A DNA stretch of 64,000 bases, from the NCBI GenBank assembly GCA_052170555.1, contig JBQNAI010000002.1, positions 186,001 to 250,000 of the forward strand, read 5' to 3'. Position numbers and translations under genes: made by a program. The stretch comes from Scybalousia_A sp052170555 (lineage in GTDB: Bacteria > Bacteroidota > Bacteroidia > Bacteroidales > P3). Numbering within the stretch: the first letter of the stretch is position 1; each line of letters begins with the position of its first letter. Under the pieces are notes generated by a model that was not told the origin of the DNA, did not search any database, and saw nothing but the letters and a program-made list of their open reading frames with translations. Below, piece by piece: positions 1 to 8,042 of this stretch.

Positions 1-202
1 TACTACCTGCAACCAAACACATCAGAACTCTCGGAATACGTATACTGTACAATATATATTTATCTGCATCTGACAAATTGCTAATATCTACCGACCCAAA
101 AGCGACAGCAACAACGCTTAACGCCCCAACAATCACCATTAAAATAAAATAATATAACCAATCTTTTGCTCCCAATTTCAAATGTACATTTTTATATTTC
201 AA
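1..202 (-). CDS. FecCD-family ABC transporter permease, N-terminal fragment (cut by window edge)
   Basis: Reading the minus strand from a TTG at 202 gives about 67 codons without a stop to the window edge. The product has a basic start, a hydrophobic segment (WLYYFILMVIVGALSVVAVA) and then the motif SIRIPRVLMCLVAGS. That motif matches the conserved R-[LI]-PR-V-L-...-GA/GS signature near the N terminus of FecCD/BtuC-type inner-membrane permeases, which import iron siderophores, heme or cobalamin. No in-frame ATG lies before the membrane segment, so the TTG start is tentative. Family confidence is moderate because only the first transmembrane helix is visible. A -7 box at 364-372 could drive it. 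Confidence 0.6.
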   Translation of the reverse strand, partial: MKYKNVHLKLGAKDWLYYFILMVIVGALSVVAVAFGSVDISNLSDADKYILYSIRIPRVLMCLVAGS

Positions 203-843
203 TTTTTTTTCTCAACCTATTATGAATTATTTTTCATTTGTCCACAATTTGTCCTAAAAAAGACAACATTCAAGACCTTATTTACGAAATAAAATATTCT
301 ATCTATTTCTACTTAGAAAATATCTTTATTACAATTTGATTTTTGTTTATTATTTTTATGATTGCAAAGATACTACAATAATTTCATATGCAAAAATTTC
401 CTTATTCCTTCAAATAGTTAACTCATTACCATTATTTTCCAATCTATTTTTTTAATTGCACGTTTATATTCAATCAAATTTTATAAAAAATGTAGTTGCT
501 ACTAAGTCATAATAAACTCTTTGTATTTTAACGTCATATTTAGTGTCTTGCAAAGAGCATTCGTTGTACTATTTGGATAATTTTTATTTATCACTCTTGA
601 TGTAATAACCAAAATTTGACCTAAAAATACTCCTAATACCCACTACATTTCATCAAATATTCTGCTTTTCACAAAAAACCGATTAAATAAAAAAGAAAAT
701 CCAAGAAAAAAATAAATAAATTGTCAAAAATAACGAATAGAAAAGCAGTAAGCCTAATGATTAGAATAATGAAGAATCAAAAAAAGGAAATAAATAGTAG
801 TTAAAATAGACAATTATTTTCTTATTGTCCGAGAAAATAAAAC
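203..843. other. gene-free divergent spacer
   Basis: About 640 bases of A+T-rich sequence between the divergent permease and AraC-type regulator. Apart from the minus-strand promoter at 364-372 and the regulator's promoter at its right edge, I see no ORF, hairpin or repeat that I can support. Confidence 0.6.
364..372 (-). promoter_or_regulatory. -7 promoter box for the FecCD permease
   Basis: The minus strand reads TATCTTTGC, with a TTTG-type -33 element 18 bases upstream (plus-strand CAAA at 391-394). This matches the Bacteroidota TTTG / TAnnTTTG promoter. It implies a leader of about 150 bases before the permease start. Confidence 0.5.
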
Positions 844-852
844 TACCTTTGC
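844..852 (+). promoter_or_regulatory. -7 promoter box of the AraC-family gene
   Basis: TACCTTTGC with a TTG 16 bases upstream at 825-827. The box lies between the upstream in-frame TTG (825) and the ATG at 870. It therefore argues that 870, not 825, is the translation start. Confidence 0.6.
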
Positions 853-869
853 AAAAAATTTTACTTTAT

Positions 870-1766
870 ATGAAACAATTAGATTTTAAAAACACAAAAA
901 AAAAATATTGGATGGAATATAATGACGGTGATATTATATTAATAGACGACATAACTACGCTCAAAAAAGAAAATTTTAAACAAAGTTTCGTTAATATGGT
1001 CGCTATGATCTTTTGTTTGGACGGCAAAAGTTCAATAAATATGAATGGCAAAACTTGGAATGTAGAAAAAAATGATGTTTTAATACTAGCACCGGGAACA
1101 TTTGTAGATGATTATATTTTTAGTGAGGATTTCAATGCAAAAATCATAGGTTTCTCTGTAGTAACAATAGATTCGGCAATATATTTAAGTAAAAATGTTT
1201 GGCAAAGTCTATATTACGTATTACAAAATCCAGTAATACACTTAGAAGATACAGATATGAAAACAATTTATCACTACTATTCTATTGCAGAAGCCAAAAT
1301 GGATTGTACAACAAACATCTATCACAAAGAAATTATGCATTCCTTACTATTATGTCTTATCTACGAATTTTTAATTATAACAAACAGGTATAATAATACT
1401 GAAATTTTCTTTGAGAATGCGGAATTAAAACAAGGGGATCTGCTACTTAAACGTTTTGTTGAATTATTAGTCAAAGAAAAAGGAATGATACGTTCTGTCA
1501 GTGATGCAGCTTATAAACTAAATGTGTCAAGTAAATACCTATCTGCCACAATTAAAAGTACAAGTGGTAAGAATGCTTTGGAATTTATTCACCATTATAC
1601 AGTGCAAGAGGTTATCCGCAGATTGAAATACACGGATAAAAGTATACAAGAAATAAGCAATGATATGAATTTTCCAAGTATCTCTTTCTTTGGTAAATTC
1701 TTTAAAAATCAAATGGGTATTTCACCAAAGCAATATCGTAAAAACGGAGGAGAAATCTCACACTAA
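870..1766 (+). CDS. AraC-family transcriptional regulator
   Basis: A 298-residue protein from ATG 870. The last 100 or so residues form the double helix-turn-helix of the AraC/XylS family: a first HTH around SVSDAAYKLNVSSKYLSATI, and a second ending in the classic SFFGKFFKNQMGISPKQYR signature. The N-terminal part has a cupin-like sensor (GKSSINMNGKTWNVEKNDVLILAPG), as in regulators that respond to a small ligand. An in-frame TTG at 825 would add 15 residues, but it overlaps the -7 box at 844-852 and is rejected. The ligand and targets are unknown. The divergent FecCD-type permease is a possible target, by position only. Confidence 0.85.
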   Translation: MKQLDFKNTKKKYWMEYNDGDIILIDDITTLKKENFKQSFVNMVAMIFCLDGKSSINMNGKTWNVEKNDVLILAPGTFVDDYIFSEDFNAKIIGFSVVTIDSAIYLSKNVWQSLYYVLQNPVIHLEDTDMKTIYHYYSIAEAKMDCTTNIYHKEIMHSLLLCLIYEFLIITNRYNNTEIFFENAELKQGDLLLKRFVELLVKEKGMIRSVSDAAYKLNVSSKYLSATIKSTSGKNALEFIHHYTVQEVIRRLKYTDKSIQEISNDMNFPSISFFGKFFKNQMGISPKQYRKNGGEISH

Positions 1767-1959
1767 TTTTTTTATATCCATTAAAAAAGAATTTCTCCAC
1801 AAAGACAATCTACAGATTAACTCTTTCCATTTTAGAAGAAGTCATTTCCAATGTACACGTGCTCTTACCAACTCACAATCTTTACTCCGCAAATTGTAGC
1901 GATTACGATATAATAGGACTCTAGAAGAAACATTTCAATAGCAATCCTAATTCAATATA

Positions 1960-2754
1960 TTATTTAGGGAAAGTTAACAAATACCAACATGAAGTGGTAA
2001 AAAAATTACGTATAAACGGAATATTACCAACCATTTTGTTTAATAGTCGCGGTGTAAGGTGGAATTTTTGCTTGTAATGAGGATTAATAAACCATAAATG
2101 ACGACACATGCATTTTAATTCGCAAGATTTATATAAATCTTCAAATTTTTCAATCGGCATCTTGCTACGCCTAACACTTAGTAATTCATCAATACATTCG
2201 TTACTTTGCTTAGATATTCTGAGCAATAGTGTATATAATCCCATAGGGAGTAGATGTATATAAGGGACTTTAGCTATAAAGTTTGAACATATCTGCTGAT
2301 GTCCACCAAAAGGCATTTGCCATGCAGGAAATGCAAAGAAAATAATCCCGTCTACTTGGAGAAATTCTTTTATTCTCAATACAAATTCTCGTTTAAAATT
2401 AGGTTCTATATGCTCTATCACATCACGAATAAGTACCAAATCAAATTTATCGTCATCACACTCTGGCAATGGATACTTTAAAAAATCAACAACCCGCAAT
2501 TGTCCTATAATTGTCTTATCTGCAAATACTTTATTACCAAAATTTATCTTTTCTTCGTTTAAATCCACCCCTTCTACGTATGCTCCTAACTCAGCAAACG
2601 GCAATAAATTACCACCTTCTCCACAACCTATCTCTAATACACGCTTTGGTAAATAATGATTACAATTCCGTGTGATATAATCAATGTAAAACTCTTTACT
2701 TGTTGCAACCAATTCATTAAAATATAAACTTCTATCACCGTGTCTTTTTTGCAT
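1960..2754 (-). CDS. class I SAM-dependent methyltransferase
   Basis: A 264-residue protein. Motif I of class I methyltransferases is clear near residue 40 (VLEIGCGEGGNL), followed by the acidic strand-2 end VEGVDLNEEKI and a motif IV-like region LVLIRDVIEHI, typical of the Methyltransf_11/23 type. The second half has hydrophobic stretches around the PFGGHQQICSNF segment that resemble uncharacterised Bacteroidota methyltransferases found near glycan genes. The substrate cannot be told. It has its own promoter at 2780-2788 and a Shine-Dalgarno-like AAGGAGAGG just before the ATG, which is unusual in this window. It stands alone on its strand. Confidence 0.75.
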   Translation of the reverse strand: MQKRHGDRSLYFNELVATSKEFYIDYITRNCNHYLPKRVLEIGCGEGGNLLPFAELGAYVEGVDLNEEKINFGNKVFADKTIIGQLRVVDFLKYPLPECDDDKFDLVLIRDVIEHIEPNFKREFVLRIKEFLQVDGIIFFAFPAWQMPFGGHQQICSNFIAKVPYIHLLPMGLYTLLLRISKQSNECIDELLSVRRSKMPIEKFEDLYKSCELKCMCRHLWFINPHYKQKFHLTPRLLNKMVGNIPFIRNFFTTSCWYLLTFPK

Positions 2755-2779
2755 AATCCTCTCCTTAAAGTTTAACTCT

Positions 2780-2788
2780 GCAAATTTA
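2780..2788 (-). promoter_or_regulatory. -7 promoter box of the methyltransferase gene
   Basis: The minus strand reads TAAATTTGC, about 25 bases before the ATG at 2754. An AAGGAGAGG ribosome-binding sequence lies between the two. Confidence 0.55.
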
Positions 2789-2881
2789 CAAATTTTTTAC
2801 AATTCTATTTGTTCTTTGCCTCTCTTTATATACACCCAGATAAACAACTCTTAATTATGACTAATATTTAGGGGGACAAAA

Positions 2882-2983
2882 CTGACAAAACACGTATATT
2901 TTATGTAAAATTGTCAGATAAACAGCTTGTAATCAAATATTTATATGTCATTTTGTCAAATTATGTAACTGGTATCAATTTTG
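2882..2983 (+). promoter_or_regulatory. candidate hsp20 promoter with TGTCA-type operator repeats
   Basis: An inverted pair CTGACAA (2882-2888) and TTGTCAG (2911-2917) is followed by TGTCATTTTGTCA (2946-2958). The last element contains a TTTG that sits 20 bases before CAATTTTG (2976-2983), a near-consensus -7 box. A repressor bound at the TGTCA repeats would therefore cover the -33 element. The operator role is inference. The repeated half-sites are directly visible. Confidence 0.4.
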
Positions 2984-3139
2984 TAAATTAACACTTGAGA
3001 TTGCAAAGAAAAACAATGTGATAACAAAGTATGAAAAAGGAATTAAAAAAAACAGATGATAAGAAAAAGAATATAGAAAAGGAAAAAACAATTAATTAAA
3101 ATAAACAAAAAACAATTTAAAATATAGGAGGAAAAAATC

Positions 3140-3565
3140 ATGTTACAATTAATGAAAAACGACAGCAACTTACCAAATGTGTTCAATGACTTTTTTGGGT
3201 TAGATTTTGTACCGCAATTTAATGAAACTACACCTAAAATAAATGTTGTTGAGAATGAAAGAGAATACCGTTTAGAAGTTGCAACAGCAGGTGCAAAAAA
3301 AGAAAACTTCACTATAAATCTAACAAAAGATGGTATGCTTTCTATAAAATTTGAGCAGCAAAAGAAATCAAAAGAAGAAAATAAAGAAGAAAGATATTTG
3401 CGAAAAGAGTTTTGTTATTCCAAATTCGAAAAACATTTCACTCTTCCGGAGGAAATTAATAAGGAGTCTATTACAGCAAAGGTTGAAAATGGAATTTTAG
3501 AAGTTATCTTGCCAAAAACAGATAAAAAACCAGAAGAACAAAGTACGCAAATACTTATCTCTTGA
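3140..3565 (+). CDS. small heat shock protein, Hsp20/alpha-crystallin family
   Basis: A 141-residue ATP-independent holdase chaperone. The alpha-crystallin domain starts near residue 30 (PKINVVENEREYRLEVATAG) and ends with the conserved NGILEVILPK. The C-terminal ILI near the end is the I-x-I motif used for oligomer assembly. The length is normal for bacterial Hsp20. A strong AGGAGG precedes the ATG by eight bases, rare for this phylum and consistent with high expression. TGTCA-type inverted repeats in the promoter region suggest stress-regulated transcription. The gene stands alone and ends at a hairpin shared with the convergent dut. Confidence 0.9.
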   Translation: MLQLMKNDSNLPNVFNDFFGLDFVPQFNETTPKINVVENEREYRLEVATAGAKKENFTINLTKDGMLSIKFEQQKKSKEENKEERYLRKEFCYSKFEKHFTLPEEINKESITAKVENGILEVILPKTDKKPEEQSTQILIS

Positions 3566-3607
3566 TCGTAATTGCCCAAAAATAACGTAAAGCATATACT
3601 CATAATC

Positions 3608-3640
3608 AAAGGATGTAGTCTTTCTAACTACATCCTTTTT
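3608..3640. terminator. bidirectional hairpin terminator between hsp20 and dut
   Basis: A perfect 12-base stem (3608-3619 with 3627-3638) and a 7-base loop, flanked by A-rich and T-rich ends. It lies between convergent genes. Confidence 0.75.
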
Positions 3641-3672
3641 CATTAAATTGTAAATGTTTAATAATTTTTTAT

Positions 3673-4107
3673 TTACTTTCTACCGGTATGTCCGAAACCT
3701 CCTGACCCTCTTTGTGTGGAAGATAATTCTGTTACCTCCACAATTTCCGCTGTTGAGTATCTAGTTATTATCATTTGTGCAATTCTTTCTCCGGAATTGA
3801 TTATAAATTCCTCGTTTGATAAATTAATTAAAAGTATCTGGATTTCTCCTCTATAATCTGCATCTATCGTCCCAGGAGTATTTAGAACAGTTATTCCATT
3901 TTTAAATGCCAAACCACTACGAGGACGAATCTGTGCCTCATACCCAGGTTCCAACTCAATAAATAACCCTGTTGGAACAAGTATTCTTTGCATAGGTTTC
4001 AAAATCATAGGTTCTGAAATAAATGCCCGTAAATCCATTCCTACACTAAGAGATGTCTCATATTTGGGAAGAGGATTATTACTTCTATTAATTATTTTTA
4101 GTATCAT
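3673..4107 (-). CDS. dut: dUTP diphosphatase
   Basis: Hydrolyses dUTP to dUMP and pyrophosphate, keeping uracil out of DNA and feeding dTMP synthesis. All five motifs of the trimeric family are visible in order: GMDLRA, PRSGLA, GTIDADYRGEI (catalytic Asp), GERIAQMI and the C-terminal RGSGGFGHTG arm. ATG 4107 gives 144 residues, the usual length. An in-frame TTG 24 bases upstream falls inside the -7 box at 4128-4136 and is rejected. Confidence 0.95.
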   Translation of the reverse strand: MILKIINRSNNPLPKYETSLSVGMDLRAFISEPMILKPMQRILVPTGLFIELEPGYEAQIRPRSGLAFKNGITVLNTPGTIDADYRGEIQILLINLSNEEFIINSGERIAQMIITRYSTAEIVEVTELSSTQRGSGGFGHTGRK

Positions 4108-4127
4108 TTTCTTTTGTATTATTTTCT

Positions 4128-4136
4128 GCAAAGGTA
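4128..4136 (-). promoter_or_regulatory. -7 promoter box of dut
   Basis: The minus strand reads TACCTTTGC, about 20 bases before the ATG at 4107. It overlaps the alternative TTG start and so decides the dut start. It forms a divergent promoter pair with the box at 4162-4170. Confidence 0.6.
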
Positions 4137-4161
4137 CAAATAAAAAGTCAATTCTTTATCG

Positions 4162-4170
4162 TAATTTTGC
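4162..4170 (+). promoter_or_regulatory. -7 promoter box of rdgB
   Basis: TAATTTTGC, 25 bases before the rdgB ATG at 4196. Confidence 0.55.
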
Positions 4171-4195
4171 AATTCATTGAAAAAAGATATATAAT

Positions 4196-4786
4196 ATGAA
4201 ACAGATTATTTTTGCAACACATAATAAGCACAAAACTTCCGAAATTCAACAATTAGTAAAAGATAAAATAAAGATTATTTCCTTGGAAGATCTGGGAGAA
4301 ATCAATGATATTCCAGAAACCGGTAGTACTCTCAAAGAGAATGCACGACAAAAAGCGGTATATATCTACAATAAATACAAAAAATCTTGTTTTGCTGATG
4401 ACACAGGACTTGAAGTAGAAGTTTTAGACGGACGCCCTGGTGTTTATTCTGCAAGATATGCCGGCGAAAAGTGTAGTTTTGATGATAATATTGACAAATT
4501 ACTTAAAGAACTAGAAGGAAACACCAATAGAAAAGCGTGTTTTCGTACCGTTATCTGTCTAATTGATAATGGAATTGAAAAATACTTTGAAGGAATGTGC
4601 AAAGGTATTATTACAACCGAACGTTATGGGAAAAAAGGCTTTGGTTATGATCCGATATTCATCCCTGAGGGATATGGTGAAAGCTTTGCGGAAATGAGTG
4701 GAATAGATAAAAATAAAATATCACATCGTGGTATAGCGACAAGAAAACTGATCACTTACTTATTAGAAAACACAAAAAAATGTTAA
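4196..4786 (+). CDS. rdgB: XTP/dITP diphosphatase (RdgB/HAM1 family)
   Basis: A house-cleaning enzyme that hydrolyses deaminated purine nucleotides (dITP, XTP) to monophosphate and pyrophosphate. The 196-residue length is standard. Diagnostic motifs are the N-terminal FATHNKHKTSEI, the metal-binding FADDTGLEVEVLDGRPGVYSARYAG and the C-terminal GFGYDPIFIPEGY. The last seven bases overlap the next gene, so the two are probably translated from one message. It sits next to dut on the opposite strand; both sanitise the nucleotide pool. Confidence 0.95.
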   Translation: MKQIIFATHNKHKTSEIQQLVKDKIKIISLEDLGEINDIPETGSTLKENARQKAVYIYNKYKKSCFADDTGLEVEVLDGRPGVYSARYAGEKCSFDDNIDKLLKELEGNTNRKACFRTVICLIDNGIEKYFEGMCKGIITTERYGKKGFGYDPIFIPEGYGESFAEMSGIDKNKISHRGIATRKLITYLLENTKKC

Positions 4787-5346
4787 AAGAAGAGAATTTC
4801 AACAATGAATACGTATTGACTGTTACAAAGAAAATGGCTGTTGCTGCTCGTACTGCTCCAAAGGCAAGAGGAATAGACAACCTTGTAATACGTATTTGTG
4901 ATAAAAAAGACATACAACAAATATCTAATCAGTTAATCCAAGATTTTGAAGCAACAGACAAACAAGAATCTTTCCTATTAAGAGATTCGCAAAATGTATT
5001 ATCTGCATCTTACGTGTTATTAATAGCAACTAAAAATAGGATTTTAGGACTTAATTGTGGTTATTGTGGATTTGCTACCTGCAATCTAAAAGAACAAACA
5101 AATAAAAACATTCCTTGTTTTTTCAATTCGGAAGACTTAGGTGTAGCTATTGGATCTGCATGTTCCATTGCCGCAGACTCAAGAGTAGACTCTCGTGTAA
5201 TGTTTTCCGTTGGTAGAGCAGCAACAAGGTTGAATATGGTAGAAAATTGTACACACTGTATAGCAATATCTCTATCCGCCACAGCAAAGAACCCATTTTT
5301 TGATAGACCTTCTTTTGTCATGCCATATGTTCAGTGTGACAAATAG
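4780..5346 (+). CDS. DUF2148 (ferredoxin-domain) protein
   Basis: A 188-residue protein starting at the ATG that overlaps the end of rdgB by seven bases. It has the DUF2148 arrangement: KMAVAARTAPKARGIDNL near the N terminus, then the cysteine motif LGLNCGYCGFATC and GVAIGSACSIAADSRVDSRVMFSVGRAA. The family is common in anaerobes. The cysteines suggest an iron-sulfur or metal site, but no biochemical function is established that I can name. No signal peptide. The coupling to rdgB is conspicuous but may only reflect operon packing. Confidence 0.8.
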   Translation: MLKEENFNNEYVLTVTKKMAVAARTAPKARGIDNLVIRICDKKDIQQISNQLIQDFEATDKQESFLLRDSQNVLSASYVLLIATKNRILGLNCGYCGFATCNLKEQTNKNIPCFFNSEDLGVAIGSACSIAADSRVDSRVMFSVGRAATRLNMVENCTHCIAISLSATAKNPFFDRPSFVMPYVQCDK

Positions 5347-5379
5347 GCTTTTTCATACTTATCAAACATAAAGTACCGT

Positions 5380-5456
5380 TTTATTAAATTAATGTTAAAA
5401 AACAAAAAAACCTTTCTTAACATTAATTTAATAAAGTCAAGAAAGATTTTTTCATA
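5380..5456. terminator. two-state hairpin terminator after the rdgB-DUF2148 pair
   Basis: A perfect 19-base stem (5380-5398 with 5417-5435) overlaps a second possible 7-base stem (5412-5418 with 5439-5445) that is followed by TTTTTT. The two stems share 5417-5418 and are mutually exclusive over that part. It lies between convergent genes and probably terminates transcription in both directions. Confidence 0.6.
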
Positions 5457-5493
5457 ATCACAATTTATCAATATAAATTCTAACTCTTATCCA

Positions 5494-6666
5494 TTATTTA
5501 TTTACAATATTATTTTGATTTTTTGCCTTCTTGCTACCATCATACACTTCAAATTTGAAAAGTTTGCATTCCAAATTACCATTATAAACATCTATTTTTT
5601 TACTTGGTTTCAATCCTATTCTTTTCAGTGCAAATACATCAGAACTAATGACATAAGCTTCACAATCCTTATAGTAATTTTTGAAAGTATCACCTATTCG
5701 TTCATAAAGTGAAATAATATCATCAACATCTAATCTTTCTCCATAAGGAGGATTCATAACAACTAACGTCTTCCCCTCGGGACGCTTACCTTCTTCCATC
5801 GCAGAACGAAAAACCCTTATATCAAAGCTTAATTTAGCACATTTGATATTTTCCTGTGCTTTATCTATTGCCTCTTGTGAAATATCCGAAGCCCATATTT
5901 CATATTCGAATTCCTTTACTTGTTTATCGGCATTTTCTTTTTCTTGTCGCCATTGCACAAAATTGTAATCAGCCCATTTTTGAAAACCGAAACGCTTACG
6001 AAAATACTGGGCAGGCATATTCATCGCATACATTGCAGCTTCAATTACAATAGTACCACTACCACACATCGGATCAATAAAATTAGAATCTTTTTGCCAG
6101 CCTGATAATTGAATGATACCGGCAGCCGTTACCTCATTAATAGGAGCTTCACCAGTAGTCTGACGATAACCTCTCTTGAAAAGTTTATCTCCCGAAGAAT
6201 CAAATGATATAGTTATGTCGTTATTTGATATATGTAAATCTATCTTCAAATCAGGATTCTCTTTATCTATAGATGACCTGACATTAAAATATTTTCTAAA
6301 TCTATCGCATATCGCATCCTTTACTTTCTGCGTAGCGTACAAAGAATGATTAAATGTTTTAGAGCTGACAGAAGCGTCTATTACAAACGTACCATCTGGA
6401 TTCATAAACTTTTCCCATTGCATCTTGTATACATTATTATAAAGCTCTTGTTCATTCTTAGCTGTAAAGAAAGCTATAGGTTTAAGTATGCATAACGCTG
6501 TTCGTAAACAATAATTAGTGCGATATAATAATCTCATATCACCCCAAAACTCTACTGCACGATGCATTTTTTTTATTTCTTTTGCTCCTAATAATACCAA
6601 CTCACGACAAAGTACGTCCTCAAGTCCGTACATTGTCTTAGCAACCATTCTAAATTCTTTTTCCAT
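5494..6666 (-). CDS. THUMP-domain class I rRNA methyltransferase (RlmL N-terminal-like)
   Basis: A 390-residue protein. Residues 1-160 contain a ferredoxin-like and THUMP RNA-binding region (KTMYGLEDVLCRELVLLGAK at the start). Then comes the UPF0020 methyltransferase domain with FIDPMCGSGTIVIEAAMYA (SAM-binding motif I) and the catalytic VVMNPPYGERL (N-P-P-Y). This resembles the N-terminal half of E. coli RlmL, which makes m2G2445 in 23S rRNA, without the fused RlmK half; stand-alone versions are usual in Bacteroidota and Firmicutes (YpsC type). The exact target is inferred. It is the last gene of the glycosyltransferase operon, 46 bases after the thioesterase gene. Confidence 0.88.
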   Translation of the reverse strand: MEKEFRMVAKTMYGLEDVLCRELVLLGAKEIKKMHRAVEFWGDMRLLYRTNYCLRTALCILKPIAFFTAKNEQELYNNVYKMQWEKFMNPDGTFVIDASVSSKTFNHSLYATQKVKDAICDRFRKYFNVRSSIDKENPDLKIDLHISNNDITISFDSSGDKLFKRGYRQTTGEAPINEVTAAGIIQLSGWQKDSNFIDPMCGSGTIVIEAAMYAMNMPAQYFRKRFGFQKWADYNFVQWRQEKENADKQVKEFEYEIWASDISQEAIDKAQENIKCAKLSFDIRVFRSAMEEGKRPEGKTLVVMNPPYGERLDVDDIISLYERIGDTFKNYYKDCEAYVISSDVFALKRIGLKPSKKIDVYNGNLECKLFKFEVYDGSKKAKNQNNIVNK

Positions 6667-6712
6667 TTATATAAGATCTATTTTTCAGTAATTTAAGACT
6701 TTATTTTTACAA

Positions 6713-7087
6713 CTAACGCCCAAAACGATTTTTATTAACTATAAATCTATTACAGTCACCCTCCCCTATCATTTCTTGCCTTGAAAAGGCAACAACATGA
6801 AAATAAAGTTTTCGTCCCTCTTGTTTAACAAAAGTACTCTCTATTGTTATCGTTTCTCCAACTATTGAAGATTTCAAATGTTTTATATTCATTTCAATGC
6901 CGACGGACACATATTCATCTGGCAAATACGATTTAACACTCTTAAAAGATACCTCTTCCATTAATGCAAGCAATTTAGGAGTTGCCAAAACCTCAACATC
7001 TCCACTCCCTAATGCTACTGCCGTATCTTGCGGTTGTACCGTATATGATTGATGCCCCTTAATATTAGCAGGAATTATTATATCCAT
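6713..7087 (-). CDS. FlK-like hotdog thioesterase
   Basis: A 124-residue single hotdog-fold protein. The segment TPKLLALMEEVSFKSVKSYL followed by SVGIEMNIKHLKSSIVGETI and EGDCNRFIVNKNRF matches the thioesterase family that contains fluoroacetyl-CoA thioesterase (FlK). Most members are general acyl-CoA thioesterases; the substrate here is unknown. It lies between a glycosyltransferase and the THUMP methyltransferase with short gaps, so it is probably co-transcribed. Confidence 0.8.
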   Translation of the reverse strand: MDIIIPANIKGHQSYTVQPQDTAVALGSGDVEVLATPKLLALMEEVSFKSVKSYLPDEYVSVGIEMNIKHLKSSIVGETITIESTFVKQEGRKLYFHVVAFSRQEMIGEGDCNRFIVNKNRFGR

Positions 7088-7112
7088 ATTATGTTGTTTT
7101 ATATTATTTTAT

Positions 7113-8012
7113 TTAGTTTTGTTTCAATTTAATAAACTTATCAATTACATCTTCAACACTAATACTTTCTACAGCCTGAGCTACATAGTCTGTTCTAAAA
7201 AAAGCCTGTTTAAGATAAGGAGAGACTACCTTCTGCATTCGATTATAAGAATAAATCTCTGCTGCACTTGTACAAGTAAAAATTGTTACGAGTGGAACTT
7301 TTTTTGCTAATGCAAAATGCATACAAAGACTATCACCAGTAAATATATACGAACATTGTGCTATATCGCGTATATAATCTCTTATATCATCCCTGTGTGT
7401 AAAAAATTTTATCTTGTATCCTTGTTTTTTTAGTTCCTCAGCAAGCAAAGAATATTTATCCCATCGTTTGGTAGGCCACCGTTCACCTGCACGATCTTCA
7501 ATACCTATTAAATTAGGAATCTTTTCTGCATCAGTGTGTTCTCTTACAAAATATTCCTGACCACAAAATTTATTACCAACCATCTCAAAAAGATATTCTT
7601 GAACGCTTTTCTTCCCTTCATATTTCATCCTATCTGCTTCTTTTTTGGAATAACGAGAAATAAGCGACAAATCAAACCACAAGGCTGAATCTTCCGTATA
7701 CTTCATTCTGGTGTCATTCTCCATATATGCCCCTATAAATTGATTTGTTTTTATTTTACTTGCCAAAACCACACTTTCTATATCATCATCAAGCGATAAA
7801 ACCAAATCAAATTTTATTTGCATTAGTTCATCCAACTTTGGTTTATCTTCAATTGCAACTATATTTTTTAAACAATCAAGTTCATGAGGTAATACCTCAA
7901 TATTTATTTTTTTTGTTATCCAATAAACTTCATCATACATATAAACGTGTAAAAGTGTTGTCGTTCTAACGACATCGCCTGTAGCTCCTGTTTTTATTAA
8001 TAAAACTTTCAT
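7113..8012 (-). CDS. glycosyltransferase family 9 (heptosyltransferase-like)
   Basis: About 299 residues from ATG 8012, which begins MKVLLIKTGATGDVVRTTTL, the standard GT9 N terminus. The C-terminal half carries the nucleotide-sugar region IFTGDSLCMHFALAKKVPLVTIF, with the G-D-S-L-xx-H-xA motif of ADP-heptose:LPS heptosyltransferases. It likely adds a sugar to the lipopolysaccharide core. An upstream in-frame TTG (8042) abuts the stop of the preceding gene and would add ten residues unlike the family, so I prefer the ATG. It is the second gene of an operon with the GT4 gene. Confidence 0.85.
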   Translation of the reverse strand: MKVLLIKTGATGDVVRTTTLLHVYMYDEVYWITKKINIEVLPHELDCLKNIVAIEDKPKLDELMQIKFDLVLSLDDDIESVVLASKIKTNQFIGAYMENDTRMKYTEDSALWFDLSLISRYSKKEADRMKYEGKKSVQEYLFEMVGNKFCGQEYFVREHTDAEKIPNLIGIEDRAGERWPTKRWDKYSLLAEELKKQGYKIKFFTHRDDIRDYIRDIAQCSYIFTGDSLCMHFALAKKVPLVTIFTCTSAAEIYSYNRMQKVVSPYLKQAFFRTDYVAQAVESISVEDVIDKFIKLKQN

Positions 8013-8042
8013 ATCATTATTGTTCCAATTAAAAATTGTCAA

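Noticed and set aside
1690..1899. 69-residue plus-strand ORF overlapping the end of the AraC gene
   Set aside because: Overlaps the AraC HTH in another frame, with no promoter and no family.
3043..3312. 89-residue minus-strand ORF overlapping hsp20
   Set aside because: Reverse strand of hsp20 and its leader; low-complexity Phe/Leu tail.
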